DNA from: Ectocarpus siliculosus
Taxonomy: Eukaryota; Sar; Phaeophyceae; Ectocarpales; Ectocarpaceae
Direction: 5' to 3'
DNA: 64,000 nucleotides
Assembly: GCA_000310025.1 (NCBI GenBank)
Contig: FN648038.1
Span: forward strand, 157,126 to 221,125
A program made the translations under genes and the position numbers. Below the pieces are notes generated by a model, which saw only the letters and a list, made by a program, of their open reading frames with translations, did no database searches and had not been told where the DNA came from. Positions 48,059 through 61,074 of this stretch are shown here, piece by piece (within the stretch, counting starts at the first letter, position 1; each line of letters opens with the position of its first letter).

Positions 48059-51000
48059 CTGGACACGTGACGGCAAGTGGGCGCGAAACACAACAGCCAG
48101 GACAGCAGCGTTCATCTGAGACTGACCTGTAGAGATACCTAGACTCGAAATCCTCTCAAGCTCAGGTCCGTCGGAATCATCTCCGGCTTCTCACTGTTCT
48201 CTCTCTAAATTAGTTTTGAACCTCCGTGAAATGAGTGACCTCACTCTTGGTTCACGATGTTGTGCAAGGGGGCTCCGCTGAGTAGACCCCGGGGACAGGC
48301 GAAAAAACATTCCGCGTTAAAATCGGTTGCCTCTCCATTTGGTTACCGGCAGTTTACCGGTATGCGTACCTCCCCATTTGGTTACCGGCAATTACCGGTA
48401 TACAGCATGAGCGAATCGCTTGAAACAGAGCACAACAACAACAACACCAAAAAGGAAAAAACTTACCCGGGCGAAGGCCAAGCTCCCCTGGTGCTCCTCT
48501 CTCTCGGCGTCGATCATCTGGCGGAAGATTCCCACCCGCTGAAAGAATGGTACCACCTGAACAGAAAAAACATAAAACAAAAGAGACCGGAACGCAAGGG
48601 TGGATGACACCGCCGACAAAGCAAGCAGGACTAAGAGGAAACGCTGGTCCGCAGCCATCGCGATAACGCGTGTGCAATAAAAAACCAAAGAGAGAACGCT
48701 CGGTCCGCAGCCACTGGCTGTCGGACCGGGGCGCGCGCGGTCCACGCACAACGGCCACGCCCATTGGCGCAAATCAGGAACGGTCCCAATCGTGTCCGAC
48801 CGTTGCTACTGACGATGATGATTCTCATGATAACGACGGCCCGGCGCGCGAGAGAGATCTCGAGGCGTGCGCTATGCGCCCACTGGCCGAGCGAGACCAT
48901 CTCTCTCGCTTGAGCGCGGTGCTACCGGTACAAGTAGCCCAAAAAAAGCGCAGCGTCGCCCGGCCGCCGCTCTCTCTCTTTGAAGCCCGCTATCCATCTC
49001 CATTGCCTTAACGCCAACACCGCGCTGCTCAAACATGCCAGCATTGAAAACACCAAATACCTGAGGAATGTTGGCGAGGACCATGCCCAGGTTTCCCTTG
49101 CTCAAGAACGCCACCCTTGGGTCACCTGCAAAAAAAAAAAAAAAGAGACAAAAAGAGGGGTTACACGGAGTCGTACGGGATGCTACCCCGCATTCCCTGT
49201 TCCCGAATGACGGTACACTCTTCGACGCGTTTCTGCAACTTTTGATACTCCGGGTGATTTCTTAGGTCCTGCCCTCAAAAAAGGGAAAAAGTGACTACCG
49301 CGATTGCTGGCTGCAGCCTCGAGCACCGCGGGTGTGGAACACAACACCGTTATCTTTTTTTCGCATCGCGTTCCGCGAAAATCCCCCTTTCGTGTCAGCC
49401 TCCCCCGCGTACCACCCGTGGGTTAGATGGAACGACGGGATGGTTCGACACGAAGATGACACGCTAATAAGACGCCGGACGCACGAGGGAAAGGGGGAAA
49501 GCAATAGACCGAAATATGTATTTTGAGGCACAGCAGTCGTCGTTAACAGCATACAATCACCCACGAAAAAAAAAAACGGCACTGGTTACGGGGAGGAGCG
49601 CCCGCGGGTGGGCTTCGTACGAGGAAGCGATACATATACGAAACTAAAACAAGACGGCGAGGGCGAGAAACGACGTGAGGTGCACTGAAGCGTTTGGATT
49701 TCAGAAAAACAGCCGGCTACACCGAAGCATGTACGTATGCATACGATGATCGTATCGACCTTGGTCGGGAGGTGACAGGTCGACCGCTGAGATAGCCTTC
49801 CAGTACCAAGACTCCGCCTTCAAAAACTCCCGCCTGCCGGACAACGAACGACGTGTGCAGGGAAGCAGCGGCCGCGGGTGGGACGTTGTCGGATGCGCAG
49901 ATAGGGATATGACTGATGGGCTCGTGGCCCGTCGCAGGGTTACGCCATGATCAGACACACGGCGCGGCCCGCAGCGACAACCGCAAGACGCCACCTCCGG
50001 CAAGGCACGCACGCACCAGACGTGCACACAACCCTCGAAATTCGGACCCTACTTAGGCAAGCACGCGGGCAGGGTTCAAGGTAGGTGGGTCTCGAAAACC
50101 ACAAGTGGTTGCTCCGAGAAGGATACGCACGCACTGTCGGGGAGGTTTGCGCGGAGGGCGGCAGCTCCAAGTCCAATCAACACGCTCACCCAACCCTCGA
50201 CAGGCCGCCTCTATGTAATGCTGCGGCCTCAAGTTAACACAACCACGCTGCGAGACCCAGCCAAGCGTAACCAATCCCAGCGGGGATGAACATGTGCTGG
50301 TTGTTGCTAAACGCCCTCACCACGCTACAGTAGCATACTACTACCGTTTTCGCTACGGAAAAAGCACCGAAGGTGTTACATATTGCACATTTTTTTCTTG
50401 TGCTAGAAAGGTGTACCCCCTTTTGGGGTAGTTGGCTTGTGACCCAAGGAAGGCATTCGCGTCAGTCGGACCGGGGTACGGACAACAGAGGGTACTGAGC
50501 GGACCAGTGTTGCCGCCATTTTCGGCACCTTCACTGCCGTGCTTGCTGCTGCAGAGTAACGGCGTTGTGAAGGTAGGCCCATGGTATCAAATGTCACCTG
50601 CAGCAGTACTACTCTAGTTGGGTCAGCAGCGAAGACACACCTGGTGTTGCGGTCGTAGAGTTGGTTGAAGAGCCTCGTGGCCGACAGCAGCAGTAGCGCC
50701 TCCCTGAGGTGGTCCTCGCATTGCCGAAGGGCCAGGGTGGGATCGGACGGCAAGCCATCTTCCCGCAGCCGCGGGATGACCGGGTCGATCAAGTACATCC
50801 TGCCGAGGCGAGATCGTGGGTGGGTTGCCGTGGTGGATGAAAGGAGGAGATTTCAAGGGAGGGGTTGACGTTACGGAGAACGCGACAGGTCGTGTCAATG
50901 GGGTTTTGCGGCAGGGATAACAACAGCGCAGCAGGCGTCCGGGAAGAGAGAGAGAGCAGGAGGAGCAATCGAACGCACGCGTAAGAAAAATACAGTACAC

Positions 51001-54000
51001 CTACAGTCGCGTCCTTTTCGGAAACACCTCGTCGAGAGCTTTCCGTATAATTATCGGGCTCGATCCGCACCCCCTTGGCTGTGGAACACTCACGCTTCGT
51101 ACGTCAGTCCAGGCGGGGGTCCACCTCTTACGGTATTCCAGCGGCTTAGCGGGGGTACTGGCACGCGTGAGCAGTTCTCCTCCAAAAAAAGACTGGATGT
51201 CGGTGAACTCTACTATGCGCACTCCAACGGGCTTCTCATCGGGGTAGTAGTGGCACACGAGCCATGAAAAGGCTGCCAACAAACAGAACAGTGATTGCAG
51301 CTCACCGGCAAAGCCACTCCTTCAGGAAACCGGCGAGCTGGCGCACCTCCTCGAGCTTCAGCGGCCTCTGCTTCTCGTAGAACTCCTCGTCGTCTAACGC
51401 CAGCAGCTGGTGGCTGACAATGTAGTCGAGACGATCGGAACAAACGTCGGGCGGAAAGCGGCGACAGCGAGGGACGGTCCACAAGAAGGACACGAGGGTT
51501 TGGTGACTGATTGACGGACGGTGAAGCCCCGTTAAGGGGGGCCTTGAGTATGCTGGCCTTCCCGGGGAGAGAAAGTTGGTCTCACTCTTGGTGACAAGCT
51601 TGCAGCAATATACTAGGAACAGCGACGACTGCCGACACAGTAGGAACAACTCTCCACCGTCGCCGCGAAGAGAGCCATAATTTTACGTTTCGGTCACACT
51701 CCCCAACCAAGAACATCTGTTCAATCGAAACGCCGGCGGTGGCAATACCCAAGCGAAACTCAACTATTCCCGCCGCCGGTTGCGCGCCAAATAGCACGTC
51801 CGTCGAGAAACCCCACCAAACACAGGGCACCAAGGAGGACACGCGGCCACGCCCCCGCGAGCATCACTACGAAACCCTCCATTGCACTACACGCAGGGAA
51901 AAAAAATATGTATATAACCCGGCTTCCTTCAAGGCTGACAAAGGAGGAGAGCATAAAATGAAAGAGCAAAAATCGATTCGTTCGTTCACCCCCCAAAAAA
52001 ACAATTCCCGCGCCCACCGACCCACCTGCACGCCGAGCAGAACAAAAACAGGGCCGACTGCATCCCTCCGCCTCCCGCCTTGTTCCCCGCCCCTCCCCGG
52101 TCGCTGCCGCCGCCGCCGCCGCCGGCCCCCCTCTTCGCGTACACCGCGAGGTCTTGCCCCCGCTGGAGGTAGCCCCACAGGCGCGCGGCGATCGGAGCCT
52201 TAGGCCTTCCGAAGGCCAGCGCGTTCAGCACCGACTTCCCGGGCGCCACCGCCGATTTTCCGGCGGCCGCGGAGGAGCCTCCCGCAGCGGTGCTACTGCC
52301 GCCGGCGGCGGCCGCGGCGGACCCGGCCGCTCTCACCCCGTCCATGACCAGGTCCGCGTACAACGAGCACAGGGCGAGGACGGGGTCGTCGTCGTCATTG
52401 TCATCGCCCTTTGCGTCGCCGGCGAGCGCGCTCCGGCTCTCCGCCCCGGCGCTGCCCCCCCGGGGGTCGGCTTGAGCTTTCGAAGACGCCTCCGCGCGAG
52501 AGCCGCCGCCGAGGCCGGTCTGCTGCCCCTCGGACGAGCTCCGCGCAACGGGGGGAAGGATACTGTCGAAAAGCCTGCCGACTACGACGGGGTCGGCAAG
52601 CCTCCCCGCCGCCGCCGCCATCGCCTCGATCTCCTCGAACACCATCGCCGCCGCACTTTCCCTCTCGTCACCGCCGCCGCCGCTTACACACCGCTTCGAA
52701 CCGCTCGAGTAGCCCCCCCGGGAGGAGCCCTTCGTTTCGCGTAGCGATTGCTGGTGGGCCGCCAGCGACTCGGTCCGCATGGCGCAGCGGCGACGGTGGC
52801 GCCGCACGATGGCCTCGAGGCGCACGTCCCTGCCGCCGCCGAAGTCGTCTTTCGCTCCTGCGCCGCCGCCGCCGCTGGGTGCCGCCCTCGCTCCGCCTCG
52901 CTCCGACGCCGCGCCCGAGAACGCCTCGTCCATGGCGACGTCGTCGTCGTCTTCGTCATCGTCCGTAAGCTTTTTCGGAACAAGAAAAGTCACAGGCATA
53001 AACACCGGTAGGACAGGCGGGGTTTCGGATAAGGTGAGACCTTGAACCAACCAGTCTAAAAAAAAAGAGCGGGTCCAAGGGCGAAGCTGATCAGGCTTCT
53101 CCTCGCCGGTTGTCCCCTGATACCCCCCGAAGCACCGCCGCTGCCGCCGGACGGAAGGAAACCTCACCCGGAGAGGGGTTCGCAAACGCGCCACAACGAG
53201 ACACACAAAAAATAATATGTGCCAAGAGTGGACGACCATACGCCAGTACCTTCCGGGTACCTAAATGTCACCCCGTCCCCCTCGGGAGGTCACCCCCGAT
53301 CCAAATAGGGCAAACACCGTCACACCGCCCCCCGGTTGAACGGCGGGTTTCCACTCGAACACAACCGGTAGCCGTTTGCCTCCCTGGCCAGCGGAAGCCG
53401 CTACAGGCACGCGGAGACACACACGACATCGAAGACATCGAAAACTGGCCGCCACGTCCAACTCGGGCCAACCCTTCGGCCCCAACACATTATAGTACCG
53501 GCGCCCGTTATCTGCTCAAAGGAGGATAGTATTTTGCACCTCACCTCCGGCGATTCCATCTGCCTCCCAGCGCCCCCCGCTCCCGCCGCCCCCGTCCTCC
53601 CCGCCCCCTGTAGCAAGGCGTGCAGGGAAACCTTCCGCAGCAGTCTGCATAGGGCTCGCACGAGGCACGGGGCGCGTTCCGCGCTGCTACCCGTGTCCAC
53701 CTACGCGAACGGCAGCGGCGGCGGCGGCGGCGGTGCACAAGTTCCGAGGGGGTAAACAAGAGGCGTAGAGATATATATGCAAAGTGAGGCAGGCGGGCGC
53801 GAGCGAGGAACATCACGGGACATTGCTGCCGTGTGGCCGAAAACGTGCGACCTGTTCTGATCCGTGGGTGAGGGGAGAAACAATTTCCTACGCGGACGGA
53901 CTGCTGCAGCATACCTTTGAGGGTATGCAAAAGAGTCCGTCCGAACCGAGGTGTGCTGATAGCAAGCGAAGAAGATTTGGCCGAGAAAACACTTGGTGCC

Positions 54001-57000
54001 TACTGCAATCTAGACAAGGACTACAATACTATCAGTGTGCGCTACATTTGTCGGAGCTGACGCGCTGCTGTCGAGGCCGCAAGAACCTAGGAGTGGAGCA
54101 AGCAACAGCAGCAGCAGCAGCTGCAGCAGAAGCATGGCGTGTGTGCACTCCAGTTCGCCGTCAAGAGTGGAAAAAACACGAGCCGTTCACCCTCGGGATA
54201 GACTACCCTGTGACACTCTGTTGGGGAAGACCCACAGCAGTCTTGGCGAGAAACTGCACACGACCCATGACCTACCTCGACGAGAATTAGCAAATCTTGG
54301 CTAACGACATGCTCACAACAGCATAGACACTTATTTGGGTTCTTGCTCGTTCTGGCCACCTTCCCTCTGCGGTGGTTGCCGTAACGTTGCGTACTACTGT
54401 AGCGAGAAGGACGCAGCTGTCTCTTTCGTCTCGGTGACCGTGAATGTAGTGTGAACGCAATGTGTCCAAACGGACCCAATCGCTATCCTCTATACCCTAT
54501 AAGGGCAGATTGCTTGAAAAGAAAGCAACAACTCCGTGTGAATGCTGGTACCGAAACACACAACCGAACCAAAGCCGCGACGACCACGGACAAAAACATG
54601 CTTATGTCACCTGAAAAAATCAGTAGCCTTCGCGCGGAGTCAAGCTTGGTTTTGGTAGGGGTACGGGGTGAGGTTGGGGGAAAGGATTAGGGATAGGGAT
54701 ACGAAACCCCCCTCCCCGTTTCATAGATGAATAATAAAATCCTCGACAAGGCGGTCCGAAAAACTCGGCCACCCATCAAGTTCAACTCTTGTGAGAGAGA
54801 AACAACCTGTGGTAGACAAAAACAAATCATGACTCTCCAACAACAACCACCGAAGTCACCAACGCACTCGACGGCATCTCTCTCACCTCCAATATATTCG
54901 CGACCGCCCACGCGACATCCCTTCTCCTGGCAGCAGCGCCGCCACCCCCCCCCGTCCCCCCCGCCCCGACGGCCTCCCCTGCCACGGACACCAACTCCCA
55001 CCACGCCACCCCGTCGCCCCCTAACATCGGGTCCATCAGGGCCGCCCTCAAGGGGTGCTCCAGCAGCCTCGGTGCCGGCAGAACGGCGGCCGCAAACGCC
55101 TCCAGCAGCCGTCGCCTGTCCGGCACCGCCGTTTCGTGCGCGCCGCCTGGCCCGGCAGCCGCTCTTGCTCCTCCTCCAGCTACCGCTGATGACGACATCG
55201 GACGGGTCTCGATGCGCGCCGTGCTCTCCCCGTCCTCCGCGACGCCGATCCCGAGAATCTGGAAGGAGGACGCACACAGCAGCCGCACCGCTTGCGTCGC
55301 TCTGCCCTCCCCCCCGCCGGCCTCCGCTACTGCCGCGTCCCACGCGACGCGGAGGACTCCGAAGAGCGTCGGCGCTCGACTCCCCTCGCCGCCGACCCTT
55401 TCCCTCTCCGTCCGTAGCGACAACCGAAGACCTTCTCTTCCTCTTCCTCTTCCTCTTCCTGTTGGTGAGGGTTTCCTTAACGCTTCTCCAGGCCCCGCCT
55501 CCTCCCCCGTCTTGCTCCGCGTCCTCATCAACACCCTGCCGAGCGCGAGCGAGGCAAGAAACACGCGGCAACGCCGTTTGACAGCGACCGGCTCGGACAG
55601 CGACCATCGATGCCGCCAAGCTGCCGGGGAAGCTAGCAGCGCGAATCCCCGCATAGCCACCTCCGCGGCATCGACCACCTCGGCCGACTCCGCCCCGGCC
55701 ACTACAGCACCCTCCGCGCCCTCAGCATCGTCCATTGCGTCTCCTTCGCAGCCACCGCCGCCGCCGCCGATATCCCGGCTTTCCGCGCCGTTTTTCCGCG
55801 ACCGCCCCCCCGCCGCCGCCGCCGTTGCCGATACCTGACTCATGTACTGCAGGCACACCGCCCCTAGCCGGGTAACCAGCAGCGACCACGTGTTGTCCCC
55901 CAAGAGCCGGTCGTTGTCGCTGCCGCTGGAAGACGCCGGCTGAGCTGCGAAGAGACCTGCGCCTCCCGGGGTTGTGGCGTTATCGCTCGCGGGGGCGGCG
56001 GCGAGCACCAGGTCCATGGCGGCGCGAAATCGGCCAGCATCGCTCGGGAAGGCGTGGAAGTGGACCAGCTGAGAGAGTAAGGACTGGAGAACGGCTGGTG
56101 GGAGCTGCGTTGGGTGTGGGAGCGAGAAGAGAACAGGGCGGAGTGGGGGGGGTGGGGGGTGCGGGTGGGAGGTTTCGCGAGATGCAGCACAGACCTAGAG
56201 GGCACCTATATACCCGGACGACGTTGCACTCCATACTGGTGGCAAATCTGGGGTACAAAATGCCACAGGGGTGATGCGAGGCAATCACACCATGGGTCGA
56301 TACAACGCTGAGAGTCGCACCAAGTGTTTGGTATTGTACTGCTGCACCGGGTATGCACTACTATATCTTGTGAACGCCAAGTCCGTGCTGGAATAATATG
56401 CCGGAATAGATGCACCATTGACATACCACCCCCCGTCACAAACACGCCGAAAGACATTTGTTTCCACGTGGATGACCTAGCCACGCACATCAACCCCGTG
56501 CACGCCCGCTAAAAATCTCCATTCGCCTGCCTTCACCTGCAACGCCTTTCCTGCCGCGGCGAGCATGGCCTTGACTCGACCGACGTCGTGCATTTTCCTG
56601 TCCCACGCATCGCGCTCGTCTTGCCGCCACTTTCCCACGCATGACCTTTCCGAGAAAGGCCAAGTGGGGGGGGGGGGGGGGGGACGAAGCACAAGGGTGG
56701 CGACGACAACAGACATAACTGACTGGAACGACGACAGCAATAGCGAGTTGCCCCTCACATGTTTACCGGTGTCTCGGGGAGCGCGATAAGTCTAGTGTTG
56801 TAGCTTTCGGTTGCGGCGCCTGCTATCTACTGTGAAACGACCCCGGCCGCCAGCGGAAAACTGCTACTTCTGGATGACAGTTGCTCCTAGAGGCACCAAA
56901 CGCTATTGAGGCTTGCAGCTGCCCTCTGGTTTCGGTGTAACCCCGCGTCTAGACAGCACGACACCAAAAGACCCTTCCTCTGGCGCTGCGAAATCTCTGT

Positions 57001-57279
57001 TTGGCGGAGATAGGTGGTCTGTTCCCCTCAGACGAAACCATTGGTGCAGTTCAGCAAATCAGTACCGCGTTCAATGCGTGTACTAGACAGCGTTTTCCAG
57101 CCTTGGTGTTCCGATGCCGCGGGCAGGCTGATGCGAGGTGTGGGTGAACGGGGAACAGGTGTATGGGCAGGTCGCTGTGAACGTGAAAAATGACTCACGC
57201 ACCTTCCCCTCCAAACCTTCTGGATTGTTGTCGCGCTGGAGACGTGGAGCCGCTCACGCGCCCGCCCCTCCCGTTGGGC
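42459..57279 (-). CDS. UBE3B: UBE3B-type HECT E3 ubiquitin ligase (5' end incomplete)
   Basis: It transfers ubiquitin from an E2 through a thioester to substrates in the cytosol. Twenty exons were traced: 57203-57279, 56537-56645, 54887-56104, 53545-53700, 52026-53055, 51306-51413, 50641-50799, 49785-49833, 49187-49268, 49061-49125, 48467-48556, 47989-48058, 46781-46941, 46099-46251, 45389-45454, 44844-44924, 44479-44615, 43616-43769, 43102-43290, 42459-42542. That is about 1410 codons against roughly 1070 in animal UBE3B. The N-terminal IQ motif IQKVWRGRSCVGKWR forms across a splice junction. The HECT domain starts at RIRVSRDSLYEDS, includes GVEEAGIDGGGVFKEY, the catalytic Cys in LPSSATCMNLLK (codon 43117-43119) and the C-terminal GFELT with Phe at -4. 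The first exon is not found, and phases at 53545/53055 disagree, so one small exon or another splice site is missing there. Extra length is Ala/Gly/Ser-rich. Confidence 0.93.
48331..48402. repeat. Pair of GGTTACCGGCA-TTACCGGTAT repeats in an intron
   Basis: Two copies of CTCC(C)CATTTGGTTACCGGCA followed by TTACCGGTAT lie at 48331-48363 and 48371-48402. Each ends in the palindrome TACCGGTA. They sit in the intron just upstream of the HECT domain exons, between 48058 and 48467. Confidence 0.75.
53056..53544 (-). other. Intron region of the HECT gene with a probable missed exon
   Basis: The exon ending at 53545 closes in phase 0, while the one starting at 53055 (poly-T acceptor TTTTTTTTTAG) needs an incoming phase 1. 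A candidate segment starts after GCGTGCCTGTAG at about 53401 and reads RLPLAREANGYRL, but I found no strong donor in the right phase. Alternatively the exon at 53055 starts further upstream at a CAG in phase 0. Confidence 0.4.
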
Positions 57280-57599
57280 CTGAAGAAAAGCATGTAGGCA
57301 GGCAGGCACATGGGAAACCAGGCGACAGGAACAGCTGCCGTCAGCGCCCGCAGTTCAGAACCCCTAGTCTTGCCGAGGCTTGGGTTCTTAGTTCCTAGGG
57401 ATAGGCTACAAGACCGTCACACATGTAGTGCGCCTCACAAATGGTGCTCAAGTTATAATGCTTTCATATTATGTTGATTGGGCATGGAGTACCGCCAAGT
57501 TGTTGAGTGTGGGCGTACACTGCTGCCCACATGTTGTCGGATCAAACAAAGCAGTTTGGCGCGGTGGCGATGTGAAAACTACCGTTGTCGTATACGACA
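57280..57599. other. Presumed intron upstream of the first traced HECT exon
   Basis: The acceptor CTTTTCTTCAG at 57280-57290 shows that a 5' exon exists further up on the minus strand. No ATG-starting segment with a good donor in phase 0 was found here or in the following 1.5 kb. Confidence 0.4.
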
Positions 57600-58440
57600 C
57601 AAGACAATACACCCCGGGACACATTTTAGCTTTCAAGTAAAGTATCACCGGGTGTTGTATTCTGTGAGGGGTGTGCTATCTTGTGTAGCCCGGGTGATAA
57701 CATGCAGGTCGTATCATAGGAGCCATGAAGGGGGTGTAGTAACCAGGGGGTGCGATATCACAATCGCACACTTTCAGGGACTCCACTTGTGCGGAAACTA
57801 GGGCGTGTGTTAACACCGCCTGCGAAGAACTACCTACCGTGCCTTCGGCCACACGTACGGGGGGCGTGGGGTGCCTGAAAATAACACCGCACTGCGGGTG
57901 TATGGGACTGAGCGGGGGTGATAGCACCGACAACACACTGAAGTTCCTGCCGAGCGTATTTTTTTCCGGGGTCGGGGTAGGTGTTACACACATATCCCCG
58001 GCAAGAACGCCAACAGCGCTCTCTCGAAGCAGCGAAAGAGAGACCTGCCATGAAGCAATGAAAAGAGGTTTCATCCATCACTACCGCCTGGCACAAAGAA
58101 AGTGGTACCATGCAATAAAGGCGGAGGATATGTGAGTGGTTTGATTCAAGGACGGCGTACGGGGTGGGGTGCGCACTCAAAGGGTGTATTTATTACCCAT
58201 GTTCCCTGCTGGGCCATCTTGCATGTCATCAGGAACCTTTGCTGAGTCATCGCCGGGGTGACATGGGCTCCGTGTTCACATGCGTCCGAACCTCACGGGG
58301 TGTGATATCTTGTGTAACCCGGGTGGTATTTCGGTTCCACGGTGTACAACAACGCAAATATTAGAAAACTGGCGTGGTATTCTGTGGGTCTCTTATCTTA
58401 CGTGGGTGAGTTATCTTGTGTCGTATACGGTGCTGCAGTT
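57600..58440. repeat. Interspersed GGGTGTGATATCTTGTG-type repeat units
   Basis: GGGTGTGCTATCTTGTGTAG followed by CCCGGGTGATAA at 57670-57702 recurs as GGGTGTGATATCTTGTGTAA followed by CCCGGGTGGTA at 58299-58329. Weaker copies include GTGGTATTCTGTGGG, GGGTGAGTTATCTTGTGTCG (58400) and GGGGGTGCGATATCAC (57746). The vocabulary (CACCGGGTG, GTGCGAT) overlaps with the hairpin family at 10 and 32 kb. Confidence 0.55.
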
Positions 58441-61074
58441 CACACGCAGGTCGTGACAAAGACACGCGGACTTCATTTTTGGTTGCGGAAAGGATGCGAA
58501 ATTTAACGGCGCCGTAGCACGCAAGCACAGGTGCACACGCAGTACGTATCGTCTTTTCGGAGAGTAGCGGAGAGATGCGGACAATTCCTCGGAAGCGACC
58601 ACAGCAACCCCCTACAAATGACCGCCGACAAAATCGCTTTTTTTTTTCCCAAGTGGCATATAACCGCCCGACTACGGTGATGCGCAGCCGTCTTTACCCC
58701 TCATTCCATGCGTTGAGCTGGGGTTGAGCTCCAAGGTCTGAAGCCTCGCGCTGGCGCGGGGAAAACAACGGGGCGGGAACACGACCAACCCAACCAAAGG
58801 ACCCAACCTTCCACAGGTTCAGGTTGAACTACAGGTAAGGTGGGGTACTGCAGTACCACAGCAGCACATCAAGTGAGCCCGCCCAGTACCCCTCCTGTTC
58901 TGGATACGACTATACATCAGTGAGAGTAGATCGGACTTCGTCTTCCCCACTCCCGGGAGTTTTTCCACCGAACGGGCATCTAGAAGCCCATTTCTCGCGA
59001 AGCCGTGTGGTGATCCACAGTATGTACAGGAGTACATCGAGGTGTAGCAGTTGCGAGGCATGCGAGATCTCGTTGACGCACAGTCAGGCGCACAAACCAA
59101 ATTCCGCCACCACCACTCCCCAACTGGCAACGAGCTTCAATTTACAGCATATTTTCCGTGCCTGCTGGTGCTATGTACCTGCCTCCTGTAGACCTAAACA
59201 GCAGTCTACAGCGATCTACAATGTAGAAGTGACAACAGACCAAACATTGCCTTAACCCTTACCCTCGCCCTTCGCAGAAACTCTCCCCGGTCTTCTTCTT
59301 TGCTCCTTCCCCTGAGCGACACGGTCGGCCTCTTCTTGCTCTCTCCGGTCCACATCTAGAGTCCCAATTGCTCCAACCCTGCTCGTTTAGCGTGTGTGCT
59401 GAGCTGTGAGTTCAACCTGCTCCGTCACAGGAGGTTCACTCTCTCGGTCTCTCGGGCGGGGGGGAGCAAGAGAGCACGCGGACTGAAAAATGTTATCTGT
59501 GGTTATGGTGGTACGGAGCCCCCGTGGGGCCTCTTGCCTCTTGCACACAAGGTATGGGGTGTCCAGTCTTTGGAGACCGCGGAATATGATGGGACAAGCC
59601 GGCTGTAGTTTGAATCTCGTATTACGCCAACACCGAAAAGAATCTCTGAGGCACCCTCTTCACGTTGACGCCATTGCAACATTGCAACCCTATTTGAGGT
59701 ACTCTATCGACATTTAGACAGCGCTGAAGTTCCAGCAGAGGGTGGCATGTCCAGTTGGATCATTGCGGCAAGTCTCGCCGCAACGAGATAAAAAAAAGGT
59801 CTGCCTGTGGCGGGGGAGCTCACGAGACCGTAAGGAGTCCACCATCACCTTTGGATTTGTGCCCTACCATGCGAGCTGAAGACTGTGCTTGTTCACGGCT
59901 GAGACGAGTGCATGTAGACGAGTGCATGTTTACATATCCTTTTACGGCTGACACGGACGGATACCGGATGTGCATCATCCGTGTCTCCCTCGCGTGGTTG
60001 TAGCCGAACGTCATAACAGACAAACTTAGTGGTAGGTGGGTACAACACAGCAGCTCGCCCGTGCCCGGGCCAGCATTGGCGAACATGGGCTAGCGCTCGC
60101 ATGCAATGGCCAACGGCATTGTCCGCTCTGAAGGGCACGATCATGCCTCGTTTATGGAACCAGATTCACAAGCAGAGATACGCCTCTGTCGATCGCGGTC
60201 AGGATCGCGGTCCCGCAAGCCGTTTGGAATTTTGAAATTAAAAATATGATCGTTTTGAGATGAAGAAATCCAGCTACGGTAGTACGCTCTTCCGTACTCC
60301 TGTACATAGATACACGAAGTGCTGCTGCTCGTTTGTTGGCATGTGTGTTGGCATCGAAAAGGCTAGATGTACCGGTTGGTTGCGGTTTTTATTCCTCGGA
60401 CATAGCGGACATAGATATGTTCGGGCTTAGTCTACCCCGCCTGCGGACCAGACGAGGCGCAAATACGCCAGACAGGCTGATGGCGAGCGGGAGCGCGCTC
60501 CAGTAGCTCGGTACAGCGGCCCAGGCCTACACACTGCACAATAGCTTGGGGGTGTGGGTGTGGGTGTGGGCTAGGGCTAGGATTCAGGGGTGTGTAGGCC
60601 TAGTGAGGCCTAGCGCCGTGGTGTTGCCTGAGGGCTGGAAAGCTGATATGATGATGGTGCGGCTGGTGGCTTTGGTCTCGTGTACACAGTCTACTGCTGC
60701 TGCTACCTACACTCAACCACAACTCCAAAACTAACTGTTGAACTGACGAGTGCAAGAGAGTCGCCAGCTTTGGCGTATGTTCTCGCGCCCCTTCGGGACA
60801 TGGTGCGTCCACTCCCTTGTGCTTTTATCTCGCCTCCCGGTGATCTAATTGGCGTGGTTAGCCACACTCCTTTATGGTCCAACGACACATTGTCTACAAA
60901 CATGAGATTACACTTTACATGTTGTCTACAAACATGAGATTATACACTCTACATTGTACAGCGGTGGGTCCTTCGGGAGCTCGTCATATTGGGCAACATT
61001 GGTCAGCGAGGCGTGACATATAACGTTTGTGCTGGTGGTGGTGACGACCGCCACACAACGCCACCCATCCACAG
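58441..61074. other. Intergenic stretch, no firm gene
   Basis: A tandem pair of TGTCTACAAACATGAGATTA units lies at 60891-60912 and 60923-60945, and a GTGTGG run followed by CTAGGGCTAGG lies near 60548-60582. A frame at 58819-59130 minus contains VEKLPGVGKTKSDLLSL but has no supported context. The missing first exon of the HECT gene may lie in this interval. Confidence 0.35.

Noticed and set aside
51001-51282. Minus-strand frame with SWLVCHYYPDEKPVG after a CAG acceptor, as an extra HECT exon
   Set aside because: It does not join in phase with the exon at 51306-51413, whereas that exon joins directly and in phase to 50641-50799.
52154-55838. Long plus-strand open frames (up to about 284 codons) over 52.1-55.8 kb
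   Set aside because: They are antisense to the GC-rich HECT exons at 52026-53055 and 54887-56104; their Pro/Arg/Ser-rich translations are what such composition gives by chance.
59504-59640. Possible tRNA with a GTTTGAATC box-B-like word
   Set aside because: No matching A box at the right distance and no acceptor-stem pairing could be found.
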